A stretch of DNA of 64,000 bases from Pedobacter kyungheensis (GTDB lineage: Bacteria > Bacteroidota > Bacteroidia > Sphingobacteriales > Sphingobacteriaceae): contig NZ_JSYN01000002.1 of the NCBI RefSeq assembly GCF_000812965.1, forward strand, positions 186,001-250,000. Reading direction: 5' to 3'. The notes under the pieces are model-generated. The model had not been told where the DNA came from. It was given only the letters and a program-made list of their open reading frames with translations, and did no database searches. Shown in pieces: positions 53,808-61,292 of the stretch. The position numbers and the translations under genes are program-made. How positions within the stretch are numbered: the first letter of the stretch is position 1; the number at the start of each line of letters is the position of its first letter.

Positions 53808-55235
53808 ATGAGCGATAGTAATTATTCAAGAAGAAAGTTTTTAACCCAAGCCTTACTCGCCTCAGCCGCTGTGGCAGCGCCGGGCTTCTTATTTGCAAAG
53901 GGGCAACCTATCCCCCGTTTTGCGGCAGGAGAAAAGGTTAACCTGGCCTGTATTGGCATTGGTAACCGTGGTGGCGATATTATCCGCGAGCTCTATAATA
54001 CCGGATTGGCCAATATTGTTGCTTTATGCGATGTAGATATGGAAGCACCGCACACCTTGCCTATTCTTAAAATGTTTCCAAATGTGCCCCGTTTTAAAGA
54101 TTTCAGGCAGATGTTCGATAAAATGGGCAACCAGATCGAAGCTGTTTCTATAGGCACACCAGATTTTTCACATTTCCCGATTACCATGATGGCCATAGGC
54201 CTGGGCAAACACGTATACGTTGAAAAACCAATGGCTCGCACTTTTAACGAGGTTGAACTGATGATGAAGGCTGCGAAGAAAAACCGTAAAGTGGTTACCC
54301 AAATGGGTAATCAGGGACATTCGGAAGCCAATTATTTCCAATATAAAGCATGGGTTGATGCCGGTATTATTAAAGATGTTACCGCCATTACCGCACACAT
54401 GAATTCGCCACGGCGCTGGCATGGCTGGAACCCTAAAATCACCTCCTTCCCACCTGCAGAAACACCACCATCAACGCTCGACTGGAATGTATGGCAAATG
54501 CAAACACAAGGCCATGATTATAACAAAGATTTTGTAAATGGCCAGTGGCGCTGCTGGTTTGATTTTGGTATGGGAGCATTGGGCGACTGGGGAGCACACA
54601 TTCTTGATACTTCTCACCAGTTTCTCGATTTAGGCCTGCCTTATGAAGTAGATCCGATAAAATTGGAAGGACACAATAATTTCTTTTATCCGATGTCGTC
54701 TACCCTATCGTTCAAGTTCCCTAAGCGTGGCAGCATGCCACCTGTTGAAATTAAATGGTATGATGGTATCGATAACCTTCCTCCAATACCTGCAGGTTAT
54801 GGTGTACAAGGATTAGACCCGAACATCCCGCCACCAAGCAACGGTGCAGCTACCTCTGCCAAGCTAAACCCGGGTAAGATTATTTACGGTAAAGATTTAA
54901 CTTTTAAAGGTGGTTCGCATGGCAGTACCCTTTCTATTATCCCCGAAGAAAAGGCTAAAGAAATGGCTTCACACTTACCGGTTGTGCCACCAAGTCCGTC
55001 AAACCACTTTGCCAATTTCTTAAAAGCTTGTAAGGGTGAAGAGAAAACACGTTCATCTTTCGATATTGCGGGTCCTTTAAGTCAGGTGTTTTGCCTCGGT
55101 GTACTGGCCCAGTGGACAGGCGAAAAAATCGTTTTCGACAGGAAGAAAAAAATCATTACCAGCAGTAAAAATGCAAATGATTTATTGGTTGGTCCGCCAC
55201 CACGCCAGGGATGGGAACAATATTATAAAGTATAA
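53808..55235 (+). CDS. Tat-exported Gfo/Idh/MocA-family oxidoreductase
   Basis: 475-residue NAD(P)-dependent dehydrogenase-like protein with a twin-arginine signal (R8-R9 in SRRKFLT, then LASAAVAAPGF), so it is exported folded, probably with cofactor. The Rossmann motif GIGNRGGD is at 50-57, and E139-K140-P141 is the conserved EKP motif contributing the catalytic lysine. The C-terminal part (RRWHGWNPKITSFPPAETPP to WFDFGMGALGDWGAHILDT) is the extended version common in secreted Bacteroidota members that act on sugars. GH109 glycosidases share the fold, but I cannot show membership. Transcribed alone, ending in a terminator. Confidence 0.87.
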   Translation: MSDSNYSRRKFLTQALLASAAVAAPGFLFAKGQPIPRFAAGEKVNLACIGIGNRGGDIIRELYNTGLANIVALCDVDMEAPHTLPILKMFPNVPRFKDFRQMFDKMGNQIEAVSIGTPDFSHFPITMMAIGLGKHVYVEKPMARTFNEVELMMKAAKKNRKVVTQMGNQGHSEANYFQYKAWVDAGIIKDVTAITAHMNSPRRWHGWNPKITSFPPAETPPSTLDWNVWQMQTQGHDYNKDFVNGQWRCWFDFGMGALGDWGAHILDTSHQFLDLGLPYEVDPIKLEGHNNFFYPMSSTLSFKFPKRGSMPPVEIKWYDGIDNLPPIPAGYGVQGLDPNIPPPSNGAATSAKLNPGKIIYGKDLTFKGGSHGSTLSIIPEEKAKEMASHLPVVPPSPSNHFANFLKACKGEEKTRSSFDIAGPLSQVFCLGVLAQWTGEKIVFDRKKKIITSSKNANDLLVGPPPRQGWEQYYKV

Positions 55236-55253
55236 CTTTCATACTAAAAATAC

Positions 55254-55288
55254 AAAAGCCTTTAAACCGTAAGATTTAAAGGCTTTTT
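55254..55288. terminator. Bidirectional intrinsic terminator
   Basis: AAAAGCCTTTAAA (55254-55266) pairs with TTTAAAGGCTTTT (55275-55287). T-runs on both strands serve the convergent Gfo/Idh (+) and SnoaL-like (-) genes. Confidence 0.8.
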
Positions 55289-55307
55289 GATTAGGTCAAT
55301 ACTTTAG

Positions 55308-55748
55308 TTAATTGTTTAGCGATCTTGCTTCAATGATCAAAAAATAGCCTGTACGCTCACTAATCAACCATTTACCGGCTGTATTAATATATACATCATC
55401 ATACCTTACACTATAATCGGTAATATTATCTTTTCCATCCGCTTCGCGTACCATTTTAATCTGCGAAAAAGAAGTTCCTGTAGCCTTATCTCCATCTATT
55501 TTAACGGTATGCTGCCCGTTAAGTGTAAAATAAGTTTTTACCAGCGCAGCATGCCCATTGAATTCTTTTTCGAGCACATCAGTGCCCGTGGTACTGGCAA
55601 TTTGTGTACCATTCATATAAACCGTATAAGTTGCATCCTTCGTAAACAATGCCATTACTTCAGCAATCTTTTTTTCGTCGCCCAAATAAGCATAATCATC
55701 AATTAAATTCCTTAATTCTTCTTTCGTTTTTAAAATTTCCAGTGTCAT
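55308..55748 (-). CDS. SnoaL/NTF2-like protein
   Basis: 146-residue cytoplasmic protein with the cone-shaped NTF2-like fold typical of SnoaL_4 members: an N-terminal helix pair (KEELRNLIDDYAYLGDEKKI), then AEVMALFTKDATYTVY and the sheet strands around TDYSVRYDDVYINTAGKWLI. The family includes small isomerases, dehydratases and ligand binders; the function cannot be fixed. It is divergent from the HxlR regulator across 116 bases, so it is the likely regulated target. Confidence 0.8.
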   Translation of the reverse strand: MTLEILKTKEELRNLIDDYAYLGDEKKIAEVMALFTKDATYTVYMNGTQIASTTGTDVLEKEFNGHAALVKTYFTLNGQHTVKIDGDKATGTSFSQIKMVREADGKDNITDYSVRYDDVYINTAGKWLISERTGYFLIIEARSLNN

Positions 55749-55804
55749 GTTTTTTGTATTTATGTTTTAAAATCTATTTGTTATCACCAAAATTACAGTA
55801 CATT

Positions 55805-55823
55805 TACTAACTTTTTATTAGTA
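55805..55823. promoter_or_regulatory. Candidate HxlR operator between divergent genes
   Basis: TACTAA (55805-55810) and TTAGTA (55818-55823) form an inverted repeat with a 7-base spacer, near the middle of the divergent SnoaL/HxlR intergenic region. It suits a dimeric winged-helix regulator. Confidence 0.35.
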
Positions 55824-55864
55824 GTTACCTAAAGGTTAGCAAGTTATTTTTTAGAAGTATTTTT

Positions 55865-56239
55865 ATGACAACACAAAGCGATAATACCGAAGTGAATAAA
55901 GAATTTACAGAAGAGTGCACCACAATGCTTGCGGCAGTAAGTGATGCTTTGTATGCAATTGGTGGCAAATGGAAACTCATGATTATCATTGCCATGGCAA
56001 GAGGAAATAACCGCTTTACGGAACTTCAACGAAAAGTAAGTGGCATTTCTGCAAGAGTACTCTCCAGTGAGCTCAAAGAACTTGAGCTTAACGGTTTTAT
56101 AGTAAAAAAAGTAACTTCAGGCTATCCGGTAACCATTGAATATGAATTACTTCCCTATAGCCACACGCTCGAAGAACTGGTTGGTGCAATGACCAGATGG
56201 GGCATCCAGCACAGGGTAAAGATTAAAAGTGAGCGTTAA
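55865..56239 (+). CDS. HxlR-family transcriptional regulator
   Basis: 124-residue winged-helix regulator. The HxlR core runs from CTTMLAAVSDALYAIGGKWK through RFTELQRKVSGISARVLSSE to PVTIEYELLPYSHTLEELVG. HxlR proteins often sense reactive electrophiles, sometimes through an N-terminal cysteine; one cysteine precedes the core here (EECTTM). It probably controls the divergent SnoaL-like gene and itself. Confidence 0.88.
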   Translation: MTTQSDNTEVNKEFTEECTTMLAAVSDALYAIGGKWKLMIIIAMARGNNRFTELQRKVSGISARVLSSELKELELNGFIVKKVTSGYPVTIEYELLPYSHTLEELVGAMTRWGIQHRVKIKSER

Positions 56240-56242
56240 TAA

Positions 56243-56278
56243 GGAGAGATATTTAAATTGAATTTAAAAGATCTCTCC
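56243..56278. terminator. Hairpin between convergent HxlR and GH20 genes
   Basis: GGAGAGAT (56243-56250) pairs with ATCTCTCC (56271-56278), extended by AT-rich pairing inside. It lies a few bases after the HxlR stop and before the leftward GH20 stop. U-runs are poor, so termination is likely but not certain. Confidence 0.45.
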
Positions 56279-56306
56279 TGCTTGTAAGAAAAGGCAAAGT
56301 AAACTA

Positions 56307-58664
56307 TTATAAACCCGCTATTGCCGATTCATTTAATCGTTTATTGTAAACCTTGAGATCAGATATCAATCCGTAAATACCTTTATTGGTATCGCCTACC
56401 TGCTTTAAAGGAAATACCAGCGTTTGTATGCGGTTCATTTTATCTTTGGTATTGGTAAAACTGATTTTTTTTCCTTCCATTTTTTGCACCAGCTTTCCGT
56501 CTACATAAATCCAGGTACCTTTCTCATTACCGGTGATTACAATTTTATAAGCTTTGCCAGCTTCAAAGTTAAAATCGAAAACATCGGTATAATTCTCGCG
56601 ACTAAAACCCAGTTTTAAACCATCCTGTTTAAGCAAATACACATTCGCATTATCTGATTTAAACAGGGTCACACTATCAACACTTGCTGTTGGTACTTGC
56701 AAAGTAAAGGCAACGCTATACGGATAGCCAATTTCATGTAAAGGCAAAGCAATAGATCTGGCTTGTTTTCTAACCAGTCGATCTTGGTAAACCAGCGAAT
56801 CTGCCCCAATAACAGGAACTATAGCCCGCATGTTCAGTCCCGGTCCTTCCCCTACATGTGTAGCATTTTGTGTAAAATTATCCCAGTTAGACTGATTGGT
56901 TTTACCAGTCCACATTTTCTCTGCCAGCACCTGCATGGCCGGAAAGGTTCTTTGGTGCACATCTTTCATGGTAATTCCATTTCCCACATGGTCATTCCAT
57001 ACAGCAAACATACCGCCTCTGATTTTAGGATGCCCCATCGGAAAGACTACATTGCCAATCTGATTGGGCTCCCAACTATTGTAAAGCCGTTTAACATTCA
57101 GAAAATCATAATAATAACCGGCAGCAGGCACAATATAGAGCCATCCATCAGGCGTACTGATCTGATCGTAACCCAAACGCACCATTTCTTTAGGTTCTGC
57201 ATAACCATTGTACCAGGCATTCATGGTCACATCATCAGCAGTTACAGGCGTTGTGCCCTGAGCATGGGTTAATGCGCCCCAAAGGCGTACCCTTTTGCCA
57301 AAGCCTTTTACATACCTGATATAATGATCGGTAAATGCCCTGAAACTTTCAGCCTCCTTTTTGGCATATTCGTCGGTACCGATGTGTACTTCAGCGCCTA
57401 CAAAAACCGGATCTTTTCCGCCAATATATTCTTTAAAAATATTATCAATCACTTCGTAAGTTTTAGGATTACTGATATCTAAATGATCCATCCCATAAGC
57501 CTTACTTCCAATTTCGGGAAACACTTTGGTAAAGGCCAGTGAGTGCGCAGGCACATCAATTTCGGGGATAATGCGTATACCATACAGTTGTGCGGTTTGT
57601 TGCAATTCCTTAAAATCGGCTTTGGTATAATAACCATCTTTCGAAGTTAGTGCAGGGTAAGTAGTACTTTCGAGCCTGAATGCTGAATAGGTTTTACTCC
57701 AGTCATCGCCAAAAAACTGTTTAAATCCATTATCATTCAAGTGGATATGAAAATCGCCCATTTTATAATAGGCCATCATTTTCACATAGTGCTTCAGGAA
57801 ATCGAGCGTAAAAAACTTACGGCCTACATCGAGCACAAAACCCCTTACTTCGTATTTAGGGTAATCGTGCGTAACACCTTTAACAATCTGGTTATGTGCC
57901 GGATCTTGCTCCAGCAATTGCAAAATGGTTCGGGTAGCCCAAAAAGCACCTTTGTAATACGGGGCATTAATTTGAAGCGTTTGATCGATATTAAGCGTAT
58001 AACCTTCTTCTCCAAGATTTTGCTCTGCCGCATTAATATGGAGCACAATATCACCTGCTTTAGCTTTTCCAGCACCAATACTTAACGTTTTATAACCGGT
58101 TAATTGCTTCAGGTCTTTTAATAAAATTTCAGCTGCCGGTGTTAAAAGCTTTTTAGCTTTCGGGTCAACAATGATTCTGCTGTTTGCCAGCAATTTGAAA
58201 TGACCACTTCCACCTTTCCACTCCCGCAAAGCAGGAATAACAAAGGGTTGTGCATTTTCTCCGGTTTGGGGGTGATATTTCCCGGGCACTTTAACGGTCT
58301 GCTGAAATTCGTAAGCACGGTTATTTTCGGTGTTCCTTAGCCTCAACACCAACTCAACTTCGCAATCGGTTAAGGGCTCATAAACTTTTCCTTTTACATC
58401 TATTACCGGTTTTCTGCTCGATCCATAGAGCGAAAGTGTATAGCCATAAGCCGGTTTAGGCAGCACCAGCTGGCGGGTGCCAGGTGCCAATTGACCAGGA
58501 ATAGACAGACCTGAAATAACTGTTTTAAATGCTGTAGAATCGGCAGCAGTTAATTTTTGTTCTTCCTGGGCCTGCATGCTATTGCCCATAAATAGCGCAC
58601 AAAGCAGCGCTCCGGTTATCTTTACGGCACTGATTTGCTTGTTTAAACTTGTTGTTAATTTCAT
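56307..58664 (-). CDS. GH20 family beta-N-acetylhexosaminidase, secreted
   Basis: 785-residue exo-hexosaminidase with a signal peptide ending FMGNSMQAQ. A GH20b-type alpha/beta domain (about 150-260, GEEGYTLNIDQTLQINAPYY) precedes the TIM barrel (RGFVLDVGRKFFTLDFLKHY). The catalytic pair D431-E432 (HIGTDEYAK) is intact: Asp orients the substrate acetamido group and Glu is the acid. The C-terminal region is a LamG-like module (YKIVITGNEKGTWIYVDGKL). It removes terminal GlcNAc or GalNAc. It follows the clan GH-D-like gene after 11 bases, in one operon. Confidence 0.9.
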   Translation of the reverse strand: MKLTTSLNKQISAVKITGALLCALFMGNSMQAQEEQKLTAADSTAFKTVISGLSIPGQLAPGTRQLVLPKPAYGYTLSLYGSSRKPVIDVKGKVYEPLTDCEVELVLRLRNTENNRAYEFQQTVKVPGKYHPQTGENAQPFVIPALREWKGGSGHFKLLANSRIIVDPKAKKLLTPAAEILLKDLKQLTGYKTLSIGAGKAKAGDIVLHINAAEQNLGEEGYTLNIDQTLQINAPYYKGAFWATRTILQLLEQDPAHNQIVKGVTHDYPKYEVRGFVLDVGRKFFTLDFLKHYVKMMAYYKMGDFHIHLNDNGFKQFFGDDWSKTYSAFRLESTTYPALTSKDGYYTKADFKELQQTAQLYGIRIIPEIDVPAHSLAFTKVFPEIGSKAYGMDHLDISNPKTYEVIDNIFKEYIGGKDPVFVGAEVHIGTDEYAKKEAESFRAFTDHYIRYVKGFGKRVRLWGALTHAQGTTPVTADDVTMNAWYNGYAEPKEMVRLGYDQISTPDGWLYIVPAAGYYYDFLNVKRLYNSWEPNQIGNVVFPMGHPKIRGGMFAVWNDHVGNGITMKDVHQRTFPAMQVLAEKMWTGKTNQSNWDNFTQNATHVGEGPGLNMRAIVPVIGADSLVYQDRLVRKQARSIALPLHEIGYPYSVAFTLQVPTASVDSVTLFKSDNANVYLLKQDGLKLGFSRENYTDVFDFNFEAGKAYKIVITGNEKGTWIYVDGKLVQKMEGKKISFTNTKDKMNRIQTLVFPLKQVGDTNKGIYGLISDLKVYNKRLNESAIAGL

Positions 58665-58675
58665 AAAATATACTG

Positions 58676-60883
58676 TTATAAGGTAGAAGGTTTAGTACTG
58701 GCTAATCCTTCAATTACAAACCAGGTATAGCTCTCCGGTGCTATGGTAAAAGTCAGGTCAATGGTATAATCTCTGTTTAATTTATAGTTTTTAAAGCTGC
58801 CTTCTTTTTCTTTAACCTTTGCCATGTCGGTTAAGCCGGTATAATACAAAGGCACTTTAATGGTTCTTGTTATTTTTTCTTTGGTAGGGTTGTACAACAT
58901 CATTAACCCTTTTTCTTTCTGATCGGGGTTAACATGTAATATGCCATCCCAATCGCGACCATCGGCACGGCGTAAGTGGATTACATCCGAATTGAGGATA
59001 TTCCGGTACTTTTTGTACCAGTTAATTACGCTTACAACGGTTTGTTTGGTTTCTTCGGTATCATATAAACGCGGACCACGATAGCAAGCTTGAACACCAG
59101 CACCATAATACTGCATCATTAACTGCTCATAATCTTTTAAGTGCTCGGCAAGCGGTTCTAATGTTGCCGCACTGCCTCCACCCTGATATTGTGTAAGTGG
59201 CACAAAACCCCAGCCCATCGATGGTGTTTTAATCCAGGTGGCGTCAAAAATATTCTGACGGTTAAGTATTTTCTGGTGATCTCTGGGCAAAGAAAAATTC
59301 ACCTCGCGATAGCCTAAAGCAATTTTATGGGTACCATCTAAAAAGTACCAATCCGGGGCATTAATGTATACCCCTTTTTCGTTAAGCCAGGTATATAATT
59401 CTTTCTGTATTTCCATTTGTTTCCATTGCGAATCATCTAAACCGGTATGCCCCGGGTGTGTGGTTGAAGCGCATACATCACCAGGATAAGGGCCATCATT
59501 CTCCCAGATATCGAAACCGGTTTGGGTATAGAAATTTTTAATATTATCGCGATACCAAAGCCCCCATTTACTACCAAAACAAGGTGCATGACCAAAAAAG
59601 GCACCTCCTGGCTTGCCGGTCTTAGGGTCAACCACGTCGTCATCCGGACTTATACTTCTGGAGCTAAATAAAGAATATCCCCCGATTTTAATATTTTTAC
59701 TGTGAGCATAATCGGCTAGGGCTTTCCATTTTTTAAGGTTTGCCTGCGTGGTATCTTCCATGTTTAAGTTACTGCCAAAACTAACAATAAGTGCTTCGTA
59801 ACCTGTGGCTGCACACTGATCAATAGCGGTACGTACCTGATTTTCATTCTTCGATACCAAATGCATAAATATCGGATTGGCCGAGGTCCATGGGGCTACG
59901 GTACGGTACATTTTCCGAACAGCCAGCCCGCGGCTTTCCCTGTCATCCCTGTTCATCAGCAATTCATGCGTGCGAACGGAGTTCAATGTAGCTCCGGGCT
60001 TTAATTCAATCCCTTTGGCTTTTTCGGGATAAATTTCTAAAAGTACAGGCGTTTGGTAACGGTAATGTACCTGCGAGGTATAGGTAGAATCGGCTTTCCA
60101 GTGTGTGGTTTGATCACTATTGGCATAATTCATCGAATTATTAAAGGCGTAATTGGTTTCAAAATAAATTCCGCTGGGTTTCTTCATAATTTCGAAACTC
60201 CCTTCTACCGAACTTTCTTCTTCTACCATGCCCAAAACTTCATTCACCACCTGATCTATTTTAAACAGTTTGGCTCCTTTATTCTCAACCTTTAACGACT
60301 TAACCATTAGCGGAATACCATCATAAATTTCATATATCACGTTAACTTCCAGCCCGCTAAGTTCTTCTGCCTGTGGCTTGTATAAAAAGGAAACTGTTTT
60401 ACCAGTCGCGGGTTTGGCCGCCAGCGACCAAAAACGATTACTGTTCCATTTTATGCGCGGTGTAATGGGCTTAACATCATAGCTAACATATTTAAAATCG
60501 GTTGCGCCGGCTTTAAATCCATCAACCCACTCAGGCAGTAAATAGGCTTTTTCTGTTTGCCCGGTTAGTCCGCCTATGTTGTATGTTTTGCCGTTAATGG
60601 TTAAACGGGCTTCTTCTCTAACCGATCGTAATAACTGTTGTCCGGTACTTAAATTGGTATAACCAGTGCAAGCCAAGTTGGGCGAAAGCCTGAATACCCT
60701 TTTCACGAGTCCGTTTTGTAAAACAAGATCTTTTCCATCGGTACTTTTAATCACCTGGGCTTTGGCAGCTACAGGCTTAACCAGCCAATCCTGCTGTATT
60801 GGAATATTTTGCGTAAATGCCCTGGGCATCCCGCTAAAAATTAATGGCGTTAATAATAAAATCGGTAATTTTCTAAGTTTCAT
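58676..60883 (-). CDS. Probable glycoside hydrolase, clan GH-D (alpha-galactosidase-like)
   Basis: 735-residue secreted protein with a signal segment ending GMPRAFTQ. A beta-sandwich N-terminal domain (LVLQNGLVKRVFRLSPNLAC) leads into a TIM-barrel region (ALADYAHSKNIKIGGYSLFS) where D458 in FDIWENDGPYPGD is the likely nucleophile by analogy with GH27/GH36/GH31-type enzymes. A C-terminal beta domain follows. Overall similarity to textbook GH36 enzymes is modest and the motif differs (no KWD), so exact family and sugar are uncertain. Co-transcription with GH20 suggests action on a shared glycan, for example an alpha-capped hexosamine chain. Confidence 0.6.
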   Translation of the reverse strand: MKLRKLPILLLTPLIFSGMPRAFTQNIPIQQDWLVKPVAAKAQVIKSTDGKDLVLQNGLVKRVFRLSPNLACTGYTNLSTGQQLLRSVREEARLTINGKTYNIGGLTGQTEKAYLLPEWVDGFKAGATDFKYVSYDVKPITPRIKWNSNRFWSLAAKPATGKTVSFLYKPQAEELSGLEVNVIYEIYDGIPLMVKSLKVENKGAKLFKIDQVVNEVLGMVEEESSVEGSFEIMKKPSGIYFETNYAFNNSMNYANSDQTTHWKADSTYTSQVHYRYQTPVLLEIYPEKAKGIELKPGATLNSVRTHELLMNRDDRESRGLAVRKMYRTVAPWTSANPIFMHLVSKNENQVRTAIDQCAATGYEALIVSFGSNLNMEDTTQANLKKWKALADYAHSKNIKIGGYSLFSSRSISPDDDVVDPKTGKPGGAFFGHAPCFGSKWGLWYRDNIKNFYTQTGFDIWENDGPYPGDVCASTTHPGHTGLDDSQWKQMEIQKELYTWLNEKGVYINAPDWYFLDGTHKIALGYREVNFSLPRDHQKILNRQNIFDATWIKTPSMGWGFVPLTQYQGGGSAATLEPLAEHLKDYEQLMMQYYGAGVQACYRGPRLYDTEETKQTVVSVINWYKKYRNILNSDVIHLRRADGRDWDGILHVNPDQKEKGLMMLYNPTKEKITRTIKVPLYYTGLTDMAKVKEKEGSFKNYKLNRDYTIDLTFTIAPESYTWFVIEGLASTKPSTL

Positions 60884-60918
60884 TTGTGTTTGATGTGTTT
60901 ACTAATTGTTTAGTGTAT

Positions 60919-60952
60919 CTAAAATAATAAAGATCGGTGACTATTCTGCAAA
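60919..60952 (-). promoter_or_regulatory. Candidate promoter of GH20/GH-D operon
   Basis: On the minus strand TTTG (60952-60949) is followed, 22 bases later, by TATTTTAG (60926-60919), a near match to TAnnTTTG and the same TTTG-to-box spacing as in the GH92 promoter. It lies 36-69 bases before the start codon. Confidence 0.35.
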
Positions 60953-61234
60953 CCTGTTTGAGACAGGATAAAAAGCTTTGATATATACCTGTTTAAAAGC
61001 TTGTTGAAGGCTATGATTCGTACACATGGATGGGATATTTGGTTGATTTCAAATAGCGCTTTTTTATTTGTTTGAATGTTTAATTATTTCATCAAATCAT
61101 TGAGCGATATTGGCATGATGGAAGATCAAATTAAAAACTTTTTGACCTAATAAACCTGCTAAAAAATGCTAAATACCGATGCTATTTTTGCCTTTTGATG
61201 CTTAACTGTATTTGATGATAGATTTTGCAGAAAC
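60953..61234. other. Intergenic region, nothing recognised
   Basis: About 280 AT-rich bases between the GH-D operon promoter and the kinase terminator. No ORF, repeat or structured element was seen. Confidence 0.4.
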
Positions 61235-61269
61235 CAAAAAAGCCCCTAAATCTCAGATTTAAAGGCTTT
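61235..61269 (-). terminator. Intrinsic terminator after hybrid histidine kinase
   Basis: On the minus strand AAAGCCTTTAAATCT pairs with GATTTAGGGGCTTT, with slight imperfection, followed by TTTTTTGG. It lies 24 bases after the kinase stop codon. Confidence 0.65.
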
Positions 61270-61292
61270 CTTTTTTAAGCGGTTAAAATTTG

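Noticed and set aside
53808..55235. GH109 alpha-N-acetylgalactosaminidase
   Set aside because: It shares the fold and Tat signal with GH109, but I could not identify family-specific residues, so only the broader Gfo/Idh/MocA call is made.
56763..57272. 169-residue ORF on the + strand
   Set aside because: Lies entirely within the GH20 gene in antisense; composition is that of a shadow frame.
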